DNA of 64,000 nt, taken from an uncultured Ruminococcus sp. GTDB lineage: Bacteria > Bacillota > Clostridia > Lachnospirales > Lachnospiraceae. Below are positions 24,536-33,587 of the stretch, piece after piece (the first letter of the stretch is position 1; every line of letters begins with the position of its first letter). The stretch spans positions 1-64,000 of the forward strand of contig CAMMBV010000007.1 in NCBI GenBank assembly GCA_946494335.1, written 5' to 3'. Below the pieces are notes generated by a model that was given only the letters and a program-made list of their open reading frames with translations, was not told where the DNA came from and made no database searches. The position numbers and the translations under genes were made by a program.

Positions 24536-25012
24536 ATGAAAAAAATACCCAGCTTTTCCATCGACCATAACAAACTGCAGCCAGGCGTTTACGTGTCACG
24601 CAAAGACCATATCGGCAGTGAGACAATCACTACCTTTGATCTTCGCATGACTTCCCCCAACGAGGAACCCGTCATGAATACCGCTGAGGTTCACGCTCTG
24701 GAGCACGTGGCCGCCACCTATCTTCGCAATCATGAAACCTGGGGAGAGAAAATCGTCTATGTGGGCCCCATGGGATGCCGCACCGGTTTTTATCTTCTGA
24801 TAGCCGGTGATTACGACTCCAGGGATATCCTATCTCTTGTAATCGATACCTTCGCCTTCGTCAGAGATTTTGAAGGAGAAATCCCCGGCGCCTGTGCCAG
24901 AGACTGCGGCAACTATCTGGATATGAATCTTGACATGGCCAAATTCTGGGCTCGCCGTTATGTGGAAACTCTGGAAAACATTACACCGGACCGTCTGGTT
25001 TACCCGCAGTAG
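24536..25012 (+). CDS. luxS: S-ribosylhomocysteine lyase (AI-2 synthase)
   Basis: A 158-residue metalloenzyme that splits S-ribosylhomocysteine into homocysteine and DPD, the precursor of autoinducer-2. The metal ligands His-x-x-Glu-His are in VHALEHVAATYLRNH near residues 53-67; GPMGCRTGFYLL carries the catalytic Cys; CGNYLDMNL supplies the third metal ligand Cys region. Start at 24536 with GAGGAG upstream. It is followed after 22 bases by an EIIC-like membrane protein, probably in the same transcript. Confidence 0.96.
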   Translation: MKKIPSFSIDHNKLQPGVYVSRKDHIGSETITTFDLRMTSPNEEPVMNTAEVHALEHVAATYLRNHETWGEKIVYVGPMGCRTGFYLLIAGDYDSRDILSLVIDTFAFVRDFEGEIPGACARDCGNYLDMNLDMAKFWARRYVETLENITPDRLVYPQ

Positions 25013-25034
25013 ACGCTTTGAGGGGGACCAGCAA

Positions 25035-26099
25035 ATGAAAACTCTGAAAAAAATCTTTTATCACATATTTATCGACGGATTAAGCGGCATGGCCCTTGGC
25101 CTTTTTGCCACCCTGATCATCGGCACCATCATTCAGCAGATCGGCACTCTTTTGGGAGGCGCCATTGGAAACTATCTGTTTATCATGGGAAAAATGGCCG
25201 CGGCTGTGACCGGAGCTGGTATCGGCGTCGGAGTGGCCGTCAAATTCAAAGAAAGTCCTCTGGTCATTATCTCCGCCGCCACAGCCGGCATGATGGGCGG
25301 ATTTGCTTCCCAGATTCTGTCCGGCAGTCTCTTGAGTGACTCCGCTGTAGTTCTGTCCGGACCGGGCGAACCTCTGGGAGCTTTTATCGCCGCATTGGTG
25401 GGAATCGAAATCGGACATCTGGTTTCCGGGAAAACCAAAATTGATATTCTGGTTACTCCTCTGGTATCCATCATCACAGGCTCGGCGGCCGGTCTGCTTG
25501 TGGGACCTCCCATCTCTGCTTTTATGATCTGGCTGGGCAGCCTGGTAAACTGGGGAACAGAACAGCAGCCTCTTTTGATGGGAGTAATCGTTTCCGTAAT
25601 TATGGGAATGGTTCTGACGCTTCCCATCAGCTCTGCCGCCCTTGGCATCATCATGGATCTGTCGGGACTGGCTGCCGGAGCCGCCACCATCGGATGCTGC
25701 TGCAATATGATCGGTTTTGCCGTGGCCAGCTACCGGGAAAATAAAATCGGCGGCCTTTTGGCACAGGGCCTGGGCACCTCCATGCTTCAGGTTCCCAACA
25801 TTGTCAGAAAGCCTTTGATATGGCTGCCCGCCATCATTTCCAGCGCTATCTTAGGACCGGTGGGCACTGTACTCTTTCATATGACCGGCAACGCCACAGG
25901 ATCCGGAATGGGTACAGCCGGACTGGTAGGTCAGATTATGACCTGGCAGGTTATGACCGCTTCAGAGACGCCTGCCATGGTGCTCTTTAAAATAATACTG
26001 CTTCATTTCATTCTGCCGGCTGCGCTGTCGCTTCTCATTTCTGAAATCATGCGCAAAAAAAACTGGATCAAGCCCGGTGATATGAAGCTTCATCTTTAA
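25035..26099 (+). CDS. PTS EIIC_2-family membrane protein
   Basis: A 354-residue, about ten-segment membrane protein of the EIIC_2 family (Pfam PF13303), PTS-like permeases lacking the other PTS domains. Glycine-rich helices (GAGIGVGVAVKFKE, TAGMMGGFASQ) and the polar segment TGNATGSGMGTAGLVGQ near residue 310 are characteristic. The start is the ATG at 25035 with AGGGGGA upstream. It is located 22 bases after luxS and ends at a strong terminator, so the two genes form one unit. The substrate is unknown; a link to AI-2 or to sulfur or methyl-cycle metabolites is only a hypothesis. Confidence 0.85.
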   Translation: MKTLKKIFYHIFIDGLSGMALGLFATLIIGTIIQQIGTLLGGAIGNYLFIMGKMAAAVTGAGIGVGVAVKFKESPLVIISAATAGMMGGFASQILSGSLLSDSAVVLSGPGEPLGAFIAALVGIEIGHLVSGKTKIDILVTPLVSIITGSAAGLLVGPPISAFMIWLGSLVNWGTEQQPLLMGVIVSVIMGMVLTLPISSAALGIIMDLSGLAAGAATIGCCCNMIGFAVASYRENKIGGLLAQGLGTSMLQVPNIVRKPLIWLPAIISSAILGPVGTVLFHMTGNATGSGMGTAGLVGQIMTWQVMTASETPAMVLFKIILLHFILPAALSLLISEIMRKKNWIKPGDMKLHL

Positions 26100-26100
26100 A

Positions 26101-26143
26101 AAGAAGACAGTATGCCAAAACAGATCGGCATACTGTCTTTTTT
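26101..26143 (+). terminator. Terminator of the luxS-EIIC unit
   Basis: AAGACAGTATGCC (26104-26116) pairs with GGCATACTGTCTT (26127-26139), followed by T6. Also A-rich upstream, so it may serve the converging gene as well. Confidence 0.93.
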
Positions 26144-26166
26144 ATTTTACTGCCGCAGCAGCTATC

Positions 26167-26844
26167 CTATTCACTTCCCGGAAGCGCGCCTTCATGTTCC
26201 ACCATATACCGGTAAGTATGAGCATAATTTGGAAATTTCGCCGTAAAAGAATCAAATGCAGATTTTCTCAGAATGTCATAGGCTTCCAGCTGAGAAAACA
26301 CAGAAGGCACCTGATAACAGACTCTGTAAAATTCTGTGGCAATTTTATGGGTAACACTTTCCTTGCTCATGGAACCCAGACCCAGAATCAGACCGCTGTA
26401 TTTTTTATCCGTTTTGCAGATATCCATATAGAAATCCAGCATGTGATATATCTCCAGATAAAGGAGCTCTCTGGCGGATTCGCCGCTCTCCTCCAGGATA
26501 TCCACGCAAAGGCTTTGGATAATCTGGTCTTTTTCCTTTCTGTGCCATCTGGATACGCGGTCTTTTTTGACCACATTGGCAAAATAAATCAGATTAATCC
26601 AGGCAGCCAGAAGCTCATCCACTCCCTCTTTTCTGCCATATCTGCGCTCCCACATATCCAGCCTGATTTTGTTTTCCTCCGGCTCAATGCCCGCATCCAG
26701 CGCTCTTAAGAGAATCTCTCTGCGTTTTTTGGCGTCCGTCACCGCATAATAATCATCCGGCCATTTCAGCTCTTTTTCTTCTTTTTCTTTCTTTTTTTCC
26801 TCTTCCTGTGCTTTTTGCTGCGCTTTTAATTTTGTAAAGTCCAT
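26167..26844 (-). CDS. Uncharacterised protein (possibly DUF6553 family)
   Basis: A 225-residue cytoplasmic protein. Residues 5-30 are a highly charged Lys/Glu/Gln segment, then a mostly helical body (for example KRREILLRALDAGIEPEENKIRLDMWERRYG, split here into two amphipathic helices) without enzyme motifs I recognise. The inner ATG at 26844 has AGGAGA seven bases upstream; the ATG at 26850 is too close to it. It follows glf by 15 bases, so it may be cotranscribed with truA and glf. Proteins of this look are common in Lachnospiraceae; no function is known to me. Confidence 0.75.
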   Translation of the reverse strand: MDFTKLKAQQKAQEEEKKKEKEEKELKWPDDYYAVTDAKKRREILLRALDAGIEPEENKIRLDMWERRYGRKEGVDELLAAWINLIYFANVVKKDRVSRWHRKEKDQIIQSLCVDILEESGESARELLYLEIYHMLDFYMDICKTDKKYSGLILGLGSMSKESVTHKIATEFYRVCYQVPSVFSQLEAYDILRKSAFDSFTAKFPNYAHTYRYMVEHEGALPGSE

Positions 26845-26859
26845 GTCCATTCTCCTAAC

Positions 26860-27954
26860 TTAGTTTAATTCCGCGTCTGCCATAGAAAGCGCCGCTTCGA
26901 TCACTTTATCCATATCGAAATAGCGGTACATGCCAAGTCTTCCTCCAAACAAAACGTCAGGTTCAGCTGCTGCCAGCTTCTGATACTCTTCATAAAGACT
27001 GGTATTCCTGTCATCGTTGATGGGATAGTAGGGCTCGTCCCCCTGCTGCCACATTTGGGGATATTCTCTCGTAATTACAGTTGTCGGCTGTTTGCCGAAA
27101 TCAAAATGCTTATGCTCAATGATTCTTGTATAGGGCACATCATGGGATGTATAATTGACCACCGCATTTCCCTGATAATTGTCACAGTCCAGTCTTTCTT
27201 CTTCAAACCGCAAAGACCGGTATTCCAAAACCCCAAGACGATAATTAAAATATTCGTCAATCATGCCGGTGTATACCGTCTTTTTGGCCAGCTGTCTGTG
27301 ATCCAGATCTTTAAAATCCGTGTTCAGCTTTACAGGGATTCCTTCCAGTATTCTCTCAACCAGTTTCGTATACCCTTCTTTGGGTATACCCTGATAGGGA
27401 TCGTTAAAATAATTGTTGTCATAAGTAAAGCGCAGGGGCAGGCGGCGTATGATAAAAGCCGGAAGCTCGGTGCACTTTCTTCCCCACTGTTTTTCTGTAT
27501 ACTCCTTTACCAGTTTCTCATAAACATCCCGCCCCACCAGTGACAATGCCTGTTCTTCCAGATTTTTCGGATTCTCAATGGAAAGGCTGGCGATCTGCTC
27601 CTGAATTTTTTTCTTTGCTTCCCCGGGTGTTTTGATATCCCACATCCGGCTGAAGGTATTCATATTAAATGGAAGATTGTAAAGCTCGTCGTGATATAAC
27701 GCAACAGGCGAATTGATAAAGTGGTTGAATTCTCCAAACTGCTGTATATATTCCCAGATTTTCCGGTTGGATGTATGGAAAATATGGGCGCCGTACTTAT
27801 GCACCTGAATTTTGTCAATCTCTTCCGTATAAATATTTCCGCCTATATGACTCCGTCTGTCTATTACCAGACAGCTGTATCCTTTTTTGACCGCCTCTCT
27901 GGCGAATACACTGCCGAACAAGCCGGCGCCTGCAATTAAATAATCATATTTCAT
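26860..27954 (-). CDS. glf: UDP-galactopyranose mutase
   Basis: A 364-residue FAD enzyme that converts UDP-galactopyranose to UDP-galactofuranose for surface glycans. The dinucleotide motif AGAGLFGSVFAREA is at the N-terminus, then RRSHIGGNIYTEE, GAHIFHTSNRKIWEY, and the substrate region KQWGRKCTELPAFIIRRLPLR split over the middle, with YTRIIEHKHFD near 270. The inner ATG at 27954 has GGAG upstream; it overlaps the end of truA by 11 bases. No galactofuranosyltransferases are adjacent, so its glycan locus is elsewhere. Confidence 0.95.
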   Translation of the reverse strand: MKYDYLIAGAGLFGSVFAREAVKKGYSCLVIDRRSHIGGNIYTEEIDKIQVHKYGAHIFHTSNRKIWEYIQQFGEFNHFINSPVALYHDELYNLPFNMNTFSRMWDIKTPGEAKKKIQEQIASLSIENPKNLEEQALSLVGRDVYEKLVKEYTEKQWGRKCTELPAFIIRRLPLRFTYDNNYFNDPYQGIPKEGYTKLVERILEGIPVKLNTDFKDLDHRQLAKKTVYTGMIDEYFNYRLGVLEYRSLRFEEERLDCDNYQGNAVVNYTSHDVPYTRIIEHKHFDFGKQPTTVITREYPQMWQQGDEPYYPINDDRNTSLYEEYQKLAAAEPDVLFGGRLGMYRYFDMDKVIEAALSMADAELN

Positions 27955-28696
27955 CTTCGTCTCCATACCGTACCTTCAGCAGTGTAAGCCCCTGTGCCGG
28001 CGCCGTTTTGCCTGCCAAAGCCCGGTTTTTTCCCTCCAGTATCAGTTTCATCTCTTCCGGTCTGCGCATTCCTGCTCCGATTTCCAGCAAAGTTCCTGTC
28101 AGAATCCGAACCATATGATACAGAAATCCGTTCCCGGTATAGGTAATCAATATATCTTTGTCCTCTTCTGTGAAAGTTATGCCGGTGATGGTGCGCACCG
28201 TAGATTTCTTCATATGCCGGTTGGCACAGAAACTTTTGAAATCATGGGTTCCAATGCAGCTGGCTGATGCCTGTTCCATGGCCTTTACATCCAGTCTCCC
28301 CGGATAGAGATACCGGTATTTTCGTCTGAATACCGCTTTTCTTCCCTCTGTTCCTATACGGTAAACGTAAACTTTTTCCACTGCATTCAGGCGGCTGTGA
28401 AATCTGGGCGAAGCTTCCCTGACACAGGTAACCTCAATATCTTCCGGCAGATACCGGTTTAAATATTCCTTTATCTGTTTCGGATCCCACTTTTCTTTCA
28501 GATGAAAATTAGCCGTCTGCCCCAGGGCATGAACCCCTGCGTCAGTGCGGCCGGCTCCATGTACCTCCACCTCTTCTTTCGTCATCCGGCTTAAAATATC
28601 TTCCAGCTTACCCTGAATGGTGTTTTTCGTATTTCCCTGTTTCTGCCAGCCGTTATACCGGCTTCCGTCATACTGTATCGTTATTCTGTAATTCAT
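27944..28696 (-). CDS. truA: tRNA pseudouridine(38-40) synthase
   Basis: A 250-residue TruA enzyme modifying U38-U40 of the tRNA anticodon arm. The catalytic Asp is in GAGRTDAGVHALGQ near residues 46-59, preceded by the YDGSRYNGWQKQGNTK motif. The C-terminal GNGFLYHMVRILTGTLLEIG motif is family-typical. AGGAG ribosome site; overlaps glf. Confidence 0.95.
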   Translation of the reverse strand: MNYRITIQYDGSRYNGWQKQGNTKNTIQGKLEDILSRMTKEEVEVHGAGRTDAGVHALGQTANFHLKEKWDPKQIKEYLNRYLPEDIEVTCVREASPRFHSRLNAVEKVYVYRIGTEGRKAVFRRKYRYLYPGRLDVKAMEQASASCIGTHDFKSFCANRHMKKSTVRTITGITFTEEDKDILITYTGNGFLYHMVRILTGTLLEIGAGMRRPEEMKLILEGKNRALAGKTAPAQGLTLLKVRYGDEDEI

Positions 28697-28744
28697 GACT
28701 CCTATTATAGCAGAAGAAAAGTGACAAGTCCACAGGCAACACCG

Positions 28745-30121
28745 CTACATCCTGCTGTGAAATTCTCTGATCTCCTTTGCCGCTTTCCCGCTCAGAAGCA
28801 GCAGGCAGATCAGGTTTGGAACAGCCATCAGCCCATTGGCCACATCAGCAAAACTCCAGACCTCCTGCAGTGACATGGTTGCACCTGTAAACGTAATGCC
28901 GGAAAACAAGATTCGATATACCATGCACATTTTCGGACTTTTGCTCAGATACTCAAATGCCTTTTCCCCCTGATACTCCCAGCCGAGTATTGTAGAAAAT
29001 GCAAACAGCACGATTCCCAGACAGATAAAGACACTTCCCAGACTGCCCAGAGCAGACTGGAAAGCTGCAATGGTCAGCGCTGCTCCCGTCAGCGGCTGGC
29101 CGGTGGAAGGATCTGCAATCCCCAGAACGCCGGAACACGCGATTACCAGCCCTGTTACCGTGCAGACCACCAGCGTATCAAAAAATGTTCCGGTCATGCT
29201 GATATACCCCTGCTTTACCGGTTCATCCGTGGCTGCAGCCGCTGCTGTGATGGCCGCCGAACCAAGCCCCGCTTCATTGGAGAACACGCCCCTGGCAACT
29301 CCCCACCGGGCCGCCTCCGCCATGGACGCCGTAATCATCCCGCCTGCTCCGCAGGCTGCGGCTCTGGGCGAAAACGCCATACAAAAAATATCAGCCAGTC
29401 CCGGCAGAAGCTGACGGACATTAAGTAAGATAACCACAAGTCCTGCCGATACGTAAAACAAAGCCATAACCGGCACAATAATCTGTGACACCCTGGAAAT
29501 TGTTTCAATCCCTCCCAGAATAATAACCATGGAAAGCGCCATAATTACAAGTCCCGTCACTTTTGGCGGAACATCAAAGGAATTGCTCAGCGCTTCCGAT
29601 ATGGAATTGGCCTGTGTCATATTGCCTATGCCAAAGGATGCCGCAACAGTAAAAAAGGCAAACAGACTGGCCATCACCCGCCCGGCCCTTTTATTTTTCA
29701 GGCCGTTTTTCATCACATACATGGGGCCGCCGCACATTTCACCAAGTCTGTTTTTTTCTCTGTATTTTACAGCCAGCATACATTCTGTAAATTTTGTCGC
29801 CAGTCCGAAAAAAGCCGAAATCCACATCCATACCAGCGCTCCCGGTCCTCCCAGCACCATGGCCGTCGCCACTCCTACAATATTTCCGGTCCCTATGGTG
29901 GCCGCCAGCGCCGTCGTCAGCGCCGACAGCGGCGTGATATCTCCTTCTTTTCGTTCCCGTATCCTGGCTTCCTTTCCGAATACGCATTTCAGCGCAACCC
30001 CCAGATTCCTGACTGGAAGAAAATTCATGCGCAGATTCAAAATGATACCTGTTCCCACAAACAGCGCCAGCATCACAGGTCCCCATACAATCTGATCCAG
30101 CCTTTGTATAAAAGATAGCAT
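28745..30121 (-). CDS. Sodium:alanine/glycine symporter (AGCS family)
   Basis: A 458-residue membrane symporter of the AGCS family (AlsT/DagA type) importing alanine or glycine with sodium. About eleven membrane segments. The family signatures TALAATIGTGNIVGVATA near residues 69-86 and CGGPMYVMKNGL near 127-138 are present, as are GVARGVFSNEAGLGSAAI and the C-terminal GWEYQGEKAFEY. GGGAGG ribosome binding site. It stands alone. Confidence 0.93.
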   Translation of the reverse strand: MLSFIQRLDQIVWGPVMLALFVGTGIILNLRMNFLPVRNLGVALKCVFGKEARIRERKEGDITPLSALTTALAATIGTGNIVGVATAMVLGGPGALVWMWISAFFGLATKFTECMLAVKYREKNRLGEMCGGPMYVMKNGLKNKRAGRVMASLFAFFTVAASFGIGNMTQANSISEALSNSFDVPPKVTGLVIMALSMVIILGGIETISRVSQIIVPVMALFYVSAGLVVILLNVRQLLPGLADIFCMAFSPRAAACGAGGMITASMAEAARWGVARGVFSNEAGLGSAAITAAAAATDEPVKQGYISMTGTFFDTLVVCTVTGLVIACSGVLGIADPSTGQPLTGAALTIAAFQSALGSLGSVFICLGIVLFAFSTILGWEYQGEKAFEYLSKSPKMCMVYRILFSGITFTGATMSLQEVWSFADVANGLMAVPNLICLLLLSGKAAKEIREFHSRM

Positions 30122-30189
30122 CAGCCCGGCCTCCCTCTTTGCTGTCCTTGATGATATATGCTTATTCTCTTCTTACTTTTTTATTCTTT

Positions 30190-30222
30190 CCAGTGCATAA
30201 TTCCCTGCTTTTTTAACCATAC
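30190..30222 (+). promoter_or_regulatory. Possible forespore (sigma-G-like) promoter
   Basis: GCATA followed by an 18-base spacer and CATACTG, close to the sigma-G pattern GHATR-N18-CATHHTA, about 40 bases before the small gene at 30260. A single mismatch lies at the last -10 base. Weak evidence on its own. Confidence 0.3.
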
Positions 30223-30259
30223 TGTTATAGCTTTAAAAAAGCCCGGAAAGGAGAAAAGA

Positions 30260-30421
30260 ATGGAGCTAAAAAAAAATCTCCCTCCGAAAGAGGGAAAAGA
30301 CAAACCTTATGAGATCAGACTGCCAGGACATGCCAATGTGATAACTGAACATCCTTCTGAACTTGCACCCCGTCCGGATGAAAAGTATCCAGGGGATGAC
30401 CGTTCCAGTAAGGGAATCTAA
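30260..30421 (+). CDS. Small hydrophilic protein, 53 residues
   Basis: Starts at an ATG with AAAGGAG six bases upstream. The product is polar and rich in Pro, Lys, Asp and Glu (MELKKNLPPKEGKDK at the start, RPDEKYPGDDRSSKGI at the end), without membrane segment or Cys. It looks like the small spore or stress proteins of clostridia in composition, but no family is recognised. The frame is open up to 30158, without a site there. It converges on the DUF2207 gene. A sigma-G-like promoter upstream would fit a forespore protein. Confidence 0.6.
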   Translation: MELKKNLPPKEGKDKPYEIRLPGHANVITEHPSELAPRPDEKYPGDDRSSKGI

Positions 30422-30490
30422 ACAGACCGGCGGCAAACAAGCCGTCGGTCCTGAATATTCAGGGGAAGATTCCCTTCCCCTGTCCGATTC

Positions 30491-32461
30491 TTACCAGCTT
30501 CCGCCTCCGCCTCCGGAGAAACCACCGCCGGAAAAACCGCCGCCCCCGGAGAAGCCGCCGCCGGAGTGTCCTCCCGAACTGCTGGCCGGTTTGGGAACGG
30601 AAAGTGTTTCATTGATACGGTTCAGATTGTGAGTCATACAGCGATGGAACACATAGAGATCAAACATATCCATTCTTCCCGTTCTGTTCTCATACCAATC
30701 AGGCGCCGGAACGGCAATCTGCTCGAATTTTCCTATCCACACATCTGACAGTCCAAACACATAGGCAAAGGGAAGGATATGATAAAACCACTGGGGATTA
30801 TCCTTTGCCAGCGCTTCGATTCGCTCCAGCTCCGCTGTCTCAATAAACTCTCTTAAGCCCATCAGATATCCCATGCGGCGGGTGCATTCCGGCGTTCTTT
30901 TCTTCATAAAGGCAATCATTACAGCCCCCACCGCAGACACTGCGGTCACAACCGCCAGTGGAAGAATCAGAGAAAACGTTCTTCCCTCACTCAGATTATG
31001 AAGATAGCTGATTACTACGCCCAAAAGTGCCACGGCCAGACTTGTCAGGCTGACAATGATCCAGTTCCTGCGTGATTTCTGCTTTCTGGAATACCACATA
31101 TCCACCGTCACACACAAAAGCAGCATGGATATTCCGTAGACAATCCAGAGAATCAGGTAGCCGGCTTCAAATCCGACAGAACACCTAGAGGCCACCACAA
31201 GAAACAGTCCCAGCGGAAGCATCATAAGGATTCCGGCTGCTACCCTGGCAGCTTTTGACGCCGCCGTATAAACTCCGCCGTTCTTTTGAATCTCCTGTTT
31301 CACCTGCGCTTTCGCCGTATTAAGGGTATCTGCAAATTTATATTTAAGGGATGACAGTTTTTTCTTTTTCCCGATTTCTCCCTTTTTCCCGAAAATACCG
31401 TTGAATACTTTTTTCTGATATTTCGGCACATTCTCCGGCAGATCCCCTGTCTTTATGAAAGTAATCTCATCTTTATCGTCTTCCTGTATTTTTAAATATC
31501 CTTTATCCGCCCAATACACAATAAGAGAAATGATATCCTGGCTGGACACGCTGCCGTCCACGATATATCCCACTGCCGCACTGTCCAGATCATCCGGAGG
31601 CATGTACTGAATGGAAGGATATACCGCCTCGTCCCTTCCCAGAAGAAGGAAGAGAACCGCAGCTGTCACAAATACCACAACTGCTGCCATGATAAGTACA
31701 GCCGGCATTTTTCCCGCCGTTTTCACATTAGTAAAATAACCGTCCTCCATATCGGCATAACAGGTCAGTCCATTTCCAGTTGGAAGAGATCTTGTCAGTT
31801 CGCCGGTCACAGAAGACCCGCTCCAGGAAAGTTTTAAGATTTCTTCCGCCCGGTTCTGTTCCCCATAGCTTCCATAATAAAATTGAAGCAGTTCATGGGG
31901 AAAGTCCTTGGGAAATATGATGGAAAAGGTACTTCCGGCCGGAATCTCATTCTGCCATCCGGTGGGGAAAATATTGTAATAAAAATCCGTATATCCCTCC
32001 TGGGTCACCGGCTGATACATAAAAGTAAAATTATAGAGCCCGCCGCGGACTGTCGTGTCCTCATCTCCAAAGCGAAATACCCTGTTTCCATTTTCCTGAT
32101 CCGTTTCCGCTTCCTGATTAGTCGAAATCAGATCTACGCTGGCATAGTAAGGTGTATAAGACACGCTGCCCTCTTTGTCGGCAGCAGCAATCTGACCTCT
32201 GTCCGGTATATACCGGTAAATTCCATGGCGGGGCGTTTGAAAATCCACATCAATGGACTCCCTGACGGTACAGGAGTTATCCTCCCCCACCCCCATTTCT
32301 ACATGGTAGGATCTGGTTGTCATGTAAGGGTCTTCCTCAACCGTCGCTGATGCCTGATTTTCCGGTGAAAAAATTGAAAATACCACTCCCGCATTGGATA
32401 TAAAGAGAACAGCCGCAAGCCATATCACTATGGCCAGAGTATTTTTCATCTTCTTCATCAT
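30491..32461 (-). CDS. DUF2207 membrane protein with Gly-rich tail
   Basis: A 656-residue predicted membrane protein of the DUF2207 family. A signal or anchor helix covers residues 8-28; a large extracellular beta-rich region (about 45-250) starts with YHVEMGVGEDNSCTVRESID; a helix follows near 255-280, a cytoplasmic part with a winged-helix-like segment, then helices near 410-520 and a tail of SGGG repeats ending in GGSW. It lies nine bases downstream of lemA, and the pairing of LemA with DUF2207/TPM-type proteins is common. Function unknown; envelope stress or surface protein handling is likely. The Gly-rich tail resembles those of TPM-domain proteins. Confidence 0.88.
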   Translation of the reverse strand: MMKKMKNTLAIVIWLAAVLFISNAGVVFSIFSPENQASATVEEDPYMTTRSYHVEMGVGEDNSCTVRESIDVDFQTPRHGIYRYIPDRGQIAAADKEGSVSYTPYYASVDLISTNQEAETDQENGNRVFRFGDEDTTVRGGLYNFTFMYQPVTQEGYTDFYYNIFPTGWQNEIPAGSTFSIIFPKDFPHELLQFYYGSYGEQNRAEEILKLSWSGSSVTGELTRSLPTGNGLTCYADMEDGYFTNVKTAGKMPAVLIMAAVVVFVTAAVLFLLLGRDEAVYPSIQYMPPDDLDSAAVGYIVDGSVSSQDIISLIVYWADKGYLKIQEDDKDEITFIKTGDLPENVPKYQKKVFNGIFGKKGEIGKKKKLSSLKYKFADTLNTAKAQVKQEIQKNGGVYTAASKAARVAAGILMMLPLGLFLVVASRCSVGFEAGYLILWIVYGISMLLLCVTVDMWYSRKQKSRRNWIIVSLTSLAVALLGVVISYLHNLSEGRTFSLILPLAVVTAVSAVGAVMIAFMKKRTPECTRRMGYLMGLREFIETAELERIEALAKDNPQWFYHILPFAYVFGLSDVWIGKFEQIAVPAPDWYENRTGRMDMFDLYVFHRCMTHNLNRINETLSVPKPASSSGGHSGGGFSGGGGFSGGGFSGGGGGSW

Positions 32462-32469
32462 AACATCCT

Positions 32470-33030
32470 CTAAAACTTAACCTGTACCTGCTCCCGCTCT
32501 GCAGCCTCATTGACCTCATACAGCGGTTTTCTGTGGAATCCGAACACACCGGCTACCAGATTTCCCGGAAACATCTCTGTTTTTGTATTATATTTATTGA
32601 CTACTCCATTATAAAACCGGCGCGATCCGGCGATTTCCTCTTCCACCCGTGACAGCTGATTCTGCAGATCCAGGAAATTCTGGTTTGCTTTCAAATCCGG
32701 ATAATTCTCCGAGAGTGCAAACAGGGATTTTAAAGTTCCGGAAAGAGCATTATCGTTTTTAATGGTCTCCTCCGGCGTTCTGGAAGTCATGGCCATATTT
32801 CTGGCCACGATCACCTTTTCCAGCGTAGCCGACTCATGAGCGGCATATCCTTTCACTGTCTCCACAAAATTGGGAATCAGATCGTATCTCTTTTTCAGGG
32901 AAACATCCATCGCTGAGAATGCTTCCTCCGTCTTGTTCCGCAGTTTTATAAAACCGTTGTAAGATGCAATTACCCATATCACCAGCAGCGCCAGGATAAC
33001 AAATATTACAATCAGCGCAATCATTAACAT
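32470..33030 (-). CDS. lemA: LemA family protein
   Basis: A 186-residue protein with an N-terminal membrane helix (residues 3-25) followed by the conserved NGFIKLRNKTEEAFSAMD and LKKRYDLIPNFVETVKGYA segments, then a helical bundle ending at FHRKPLYEV. LemA proteins are membrane-anchored helical bundles of unclear function, often found next to DUF2207, TPM or M48 protease genes. GAGGAG ribosome site; forms a pair with the DUF2207 gene. Confidence 0.93.
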   Translation of the reverse strand: MLMIALIVIFVILALLVIWVIASYNGFIKLRNKTEEAFSAMDVSLKKRYDLIPNFVETVKGYAAHESATLEKVIVARNMAMTSRTPEETIKNDNALSGTLKSLFALSENYPDLKANQNFLDLQNQLSRVEEEIAGSRRFYNGVVNKYNTKTEMFPGNLVAGVFGFHRKPLYEVNEAAEREQVQVKF

Positions 33031-33052
33031 AGCATACTCCTCTTTTTTAAAA

Positions 33053-33084
33053 AGACGGAGAGCTTCTTTAGAAACTCGCCGTCT
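33053..33084 (-). terminator. Terminator of the HIT gene
   Basis: AGACGG pairs with CCGTCT across a loop of about 20 bases; the minus strand continues with TTTTT. It separates the HIT gene from lemA. Confidence 0.65.
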
Positions 33085-33106
33085 CTTTTCTCAGTTACAG
33101 ATTCGG

Positions 33107-33526
33107 TTACAGATTCTCTTTAATTTTTGCAATCACTTCATCGTATTCCGCGTCGCTTAAGAATACTCTTTCCGGATTCATGGCAAATACCTGTGTCCAT
33201 TCGAACTCGTCTTTATATTTCGGTACCAGATGGAAATGAGTATGTCCAGCCGTATCACCGTAAGCTCCCATATTAATCTTGTCCGGATTGAAGGCTTTCT
33301 GGATGGCTGTGGCCACTTTTGCCATGTCAGCAAAATAGCCGTTTCTCTCTTCATCTGACAGCTTTGTGATATCTGCAGCATGAGATTTGGTAGCTACGAT
33401 ACATCTGCCTTTATGGCTCTGTTCCTTAAAAAGATAAACAAGTGCATTATCCAGTTCACAGATCTTGATACCGAATTTTGCTACCAGTTCGCCTTCCATA
33501 CAATATGCGCAATTTGGATCTTTCAT
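33107..33526 (-). CDS. HIT-family nucleotide hydrolase
   Basis: A 139-residue histidine-triad protein. The triad HTHFHLVPKY (His-x-His-x-His) is near residues 95-104. The N-terminus has CAYCMEGE, a possible zinc-binding pair. Such proteins hydrolyse nucleotidyl-phosphoramidates or dinucleotides. Single gene with GGAGAGG ribosome binding site and terminator. Confidence 0.93.
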   Translation of the reverse strand: MKDPNCAYCMEGELVAKFGIKICELDNALVYLFKEQSHKGRCIVATKSHAADITKLSDEERNGYFADMAKVATAIQKAFNPDKINMGAYGDTAGHTHFHLVPKYKDEFEWTQVFAMNPERVFLSDAEYDEVIAKIKENL

Positions 33527-33587
33527 GATAAACCTCTCCTATCTCAAATATATTTGTCTATAAGTATAACTCTTTTTCTGTCAGTTC

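Noticed and set aside
30363-30632. Pro-rich plus-strand frame (PPPPPEKPP type)
   Set aside because: It is antisense to the Gly-rich tail of the DUF2207 protein; the Pro runs simply mirror GGN codons.
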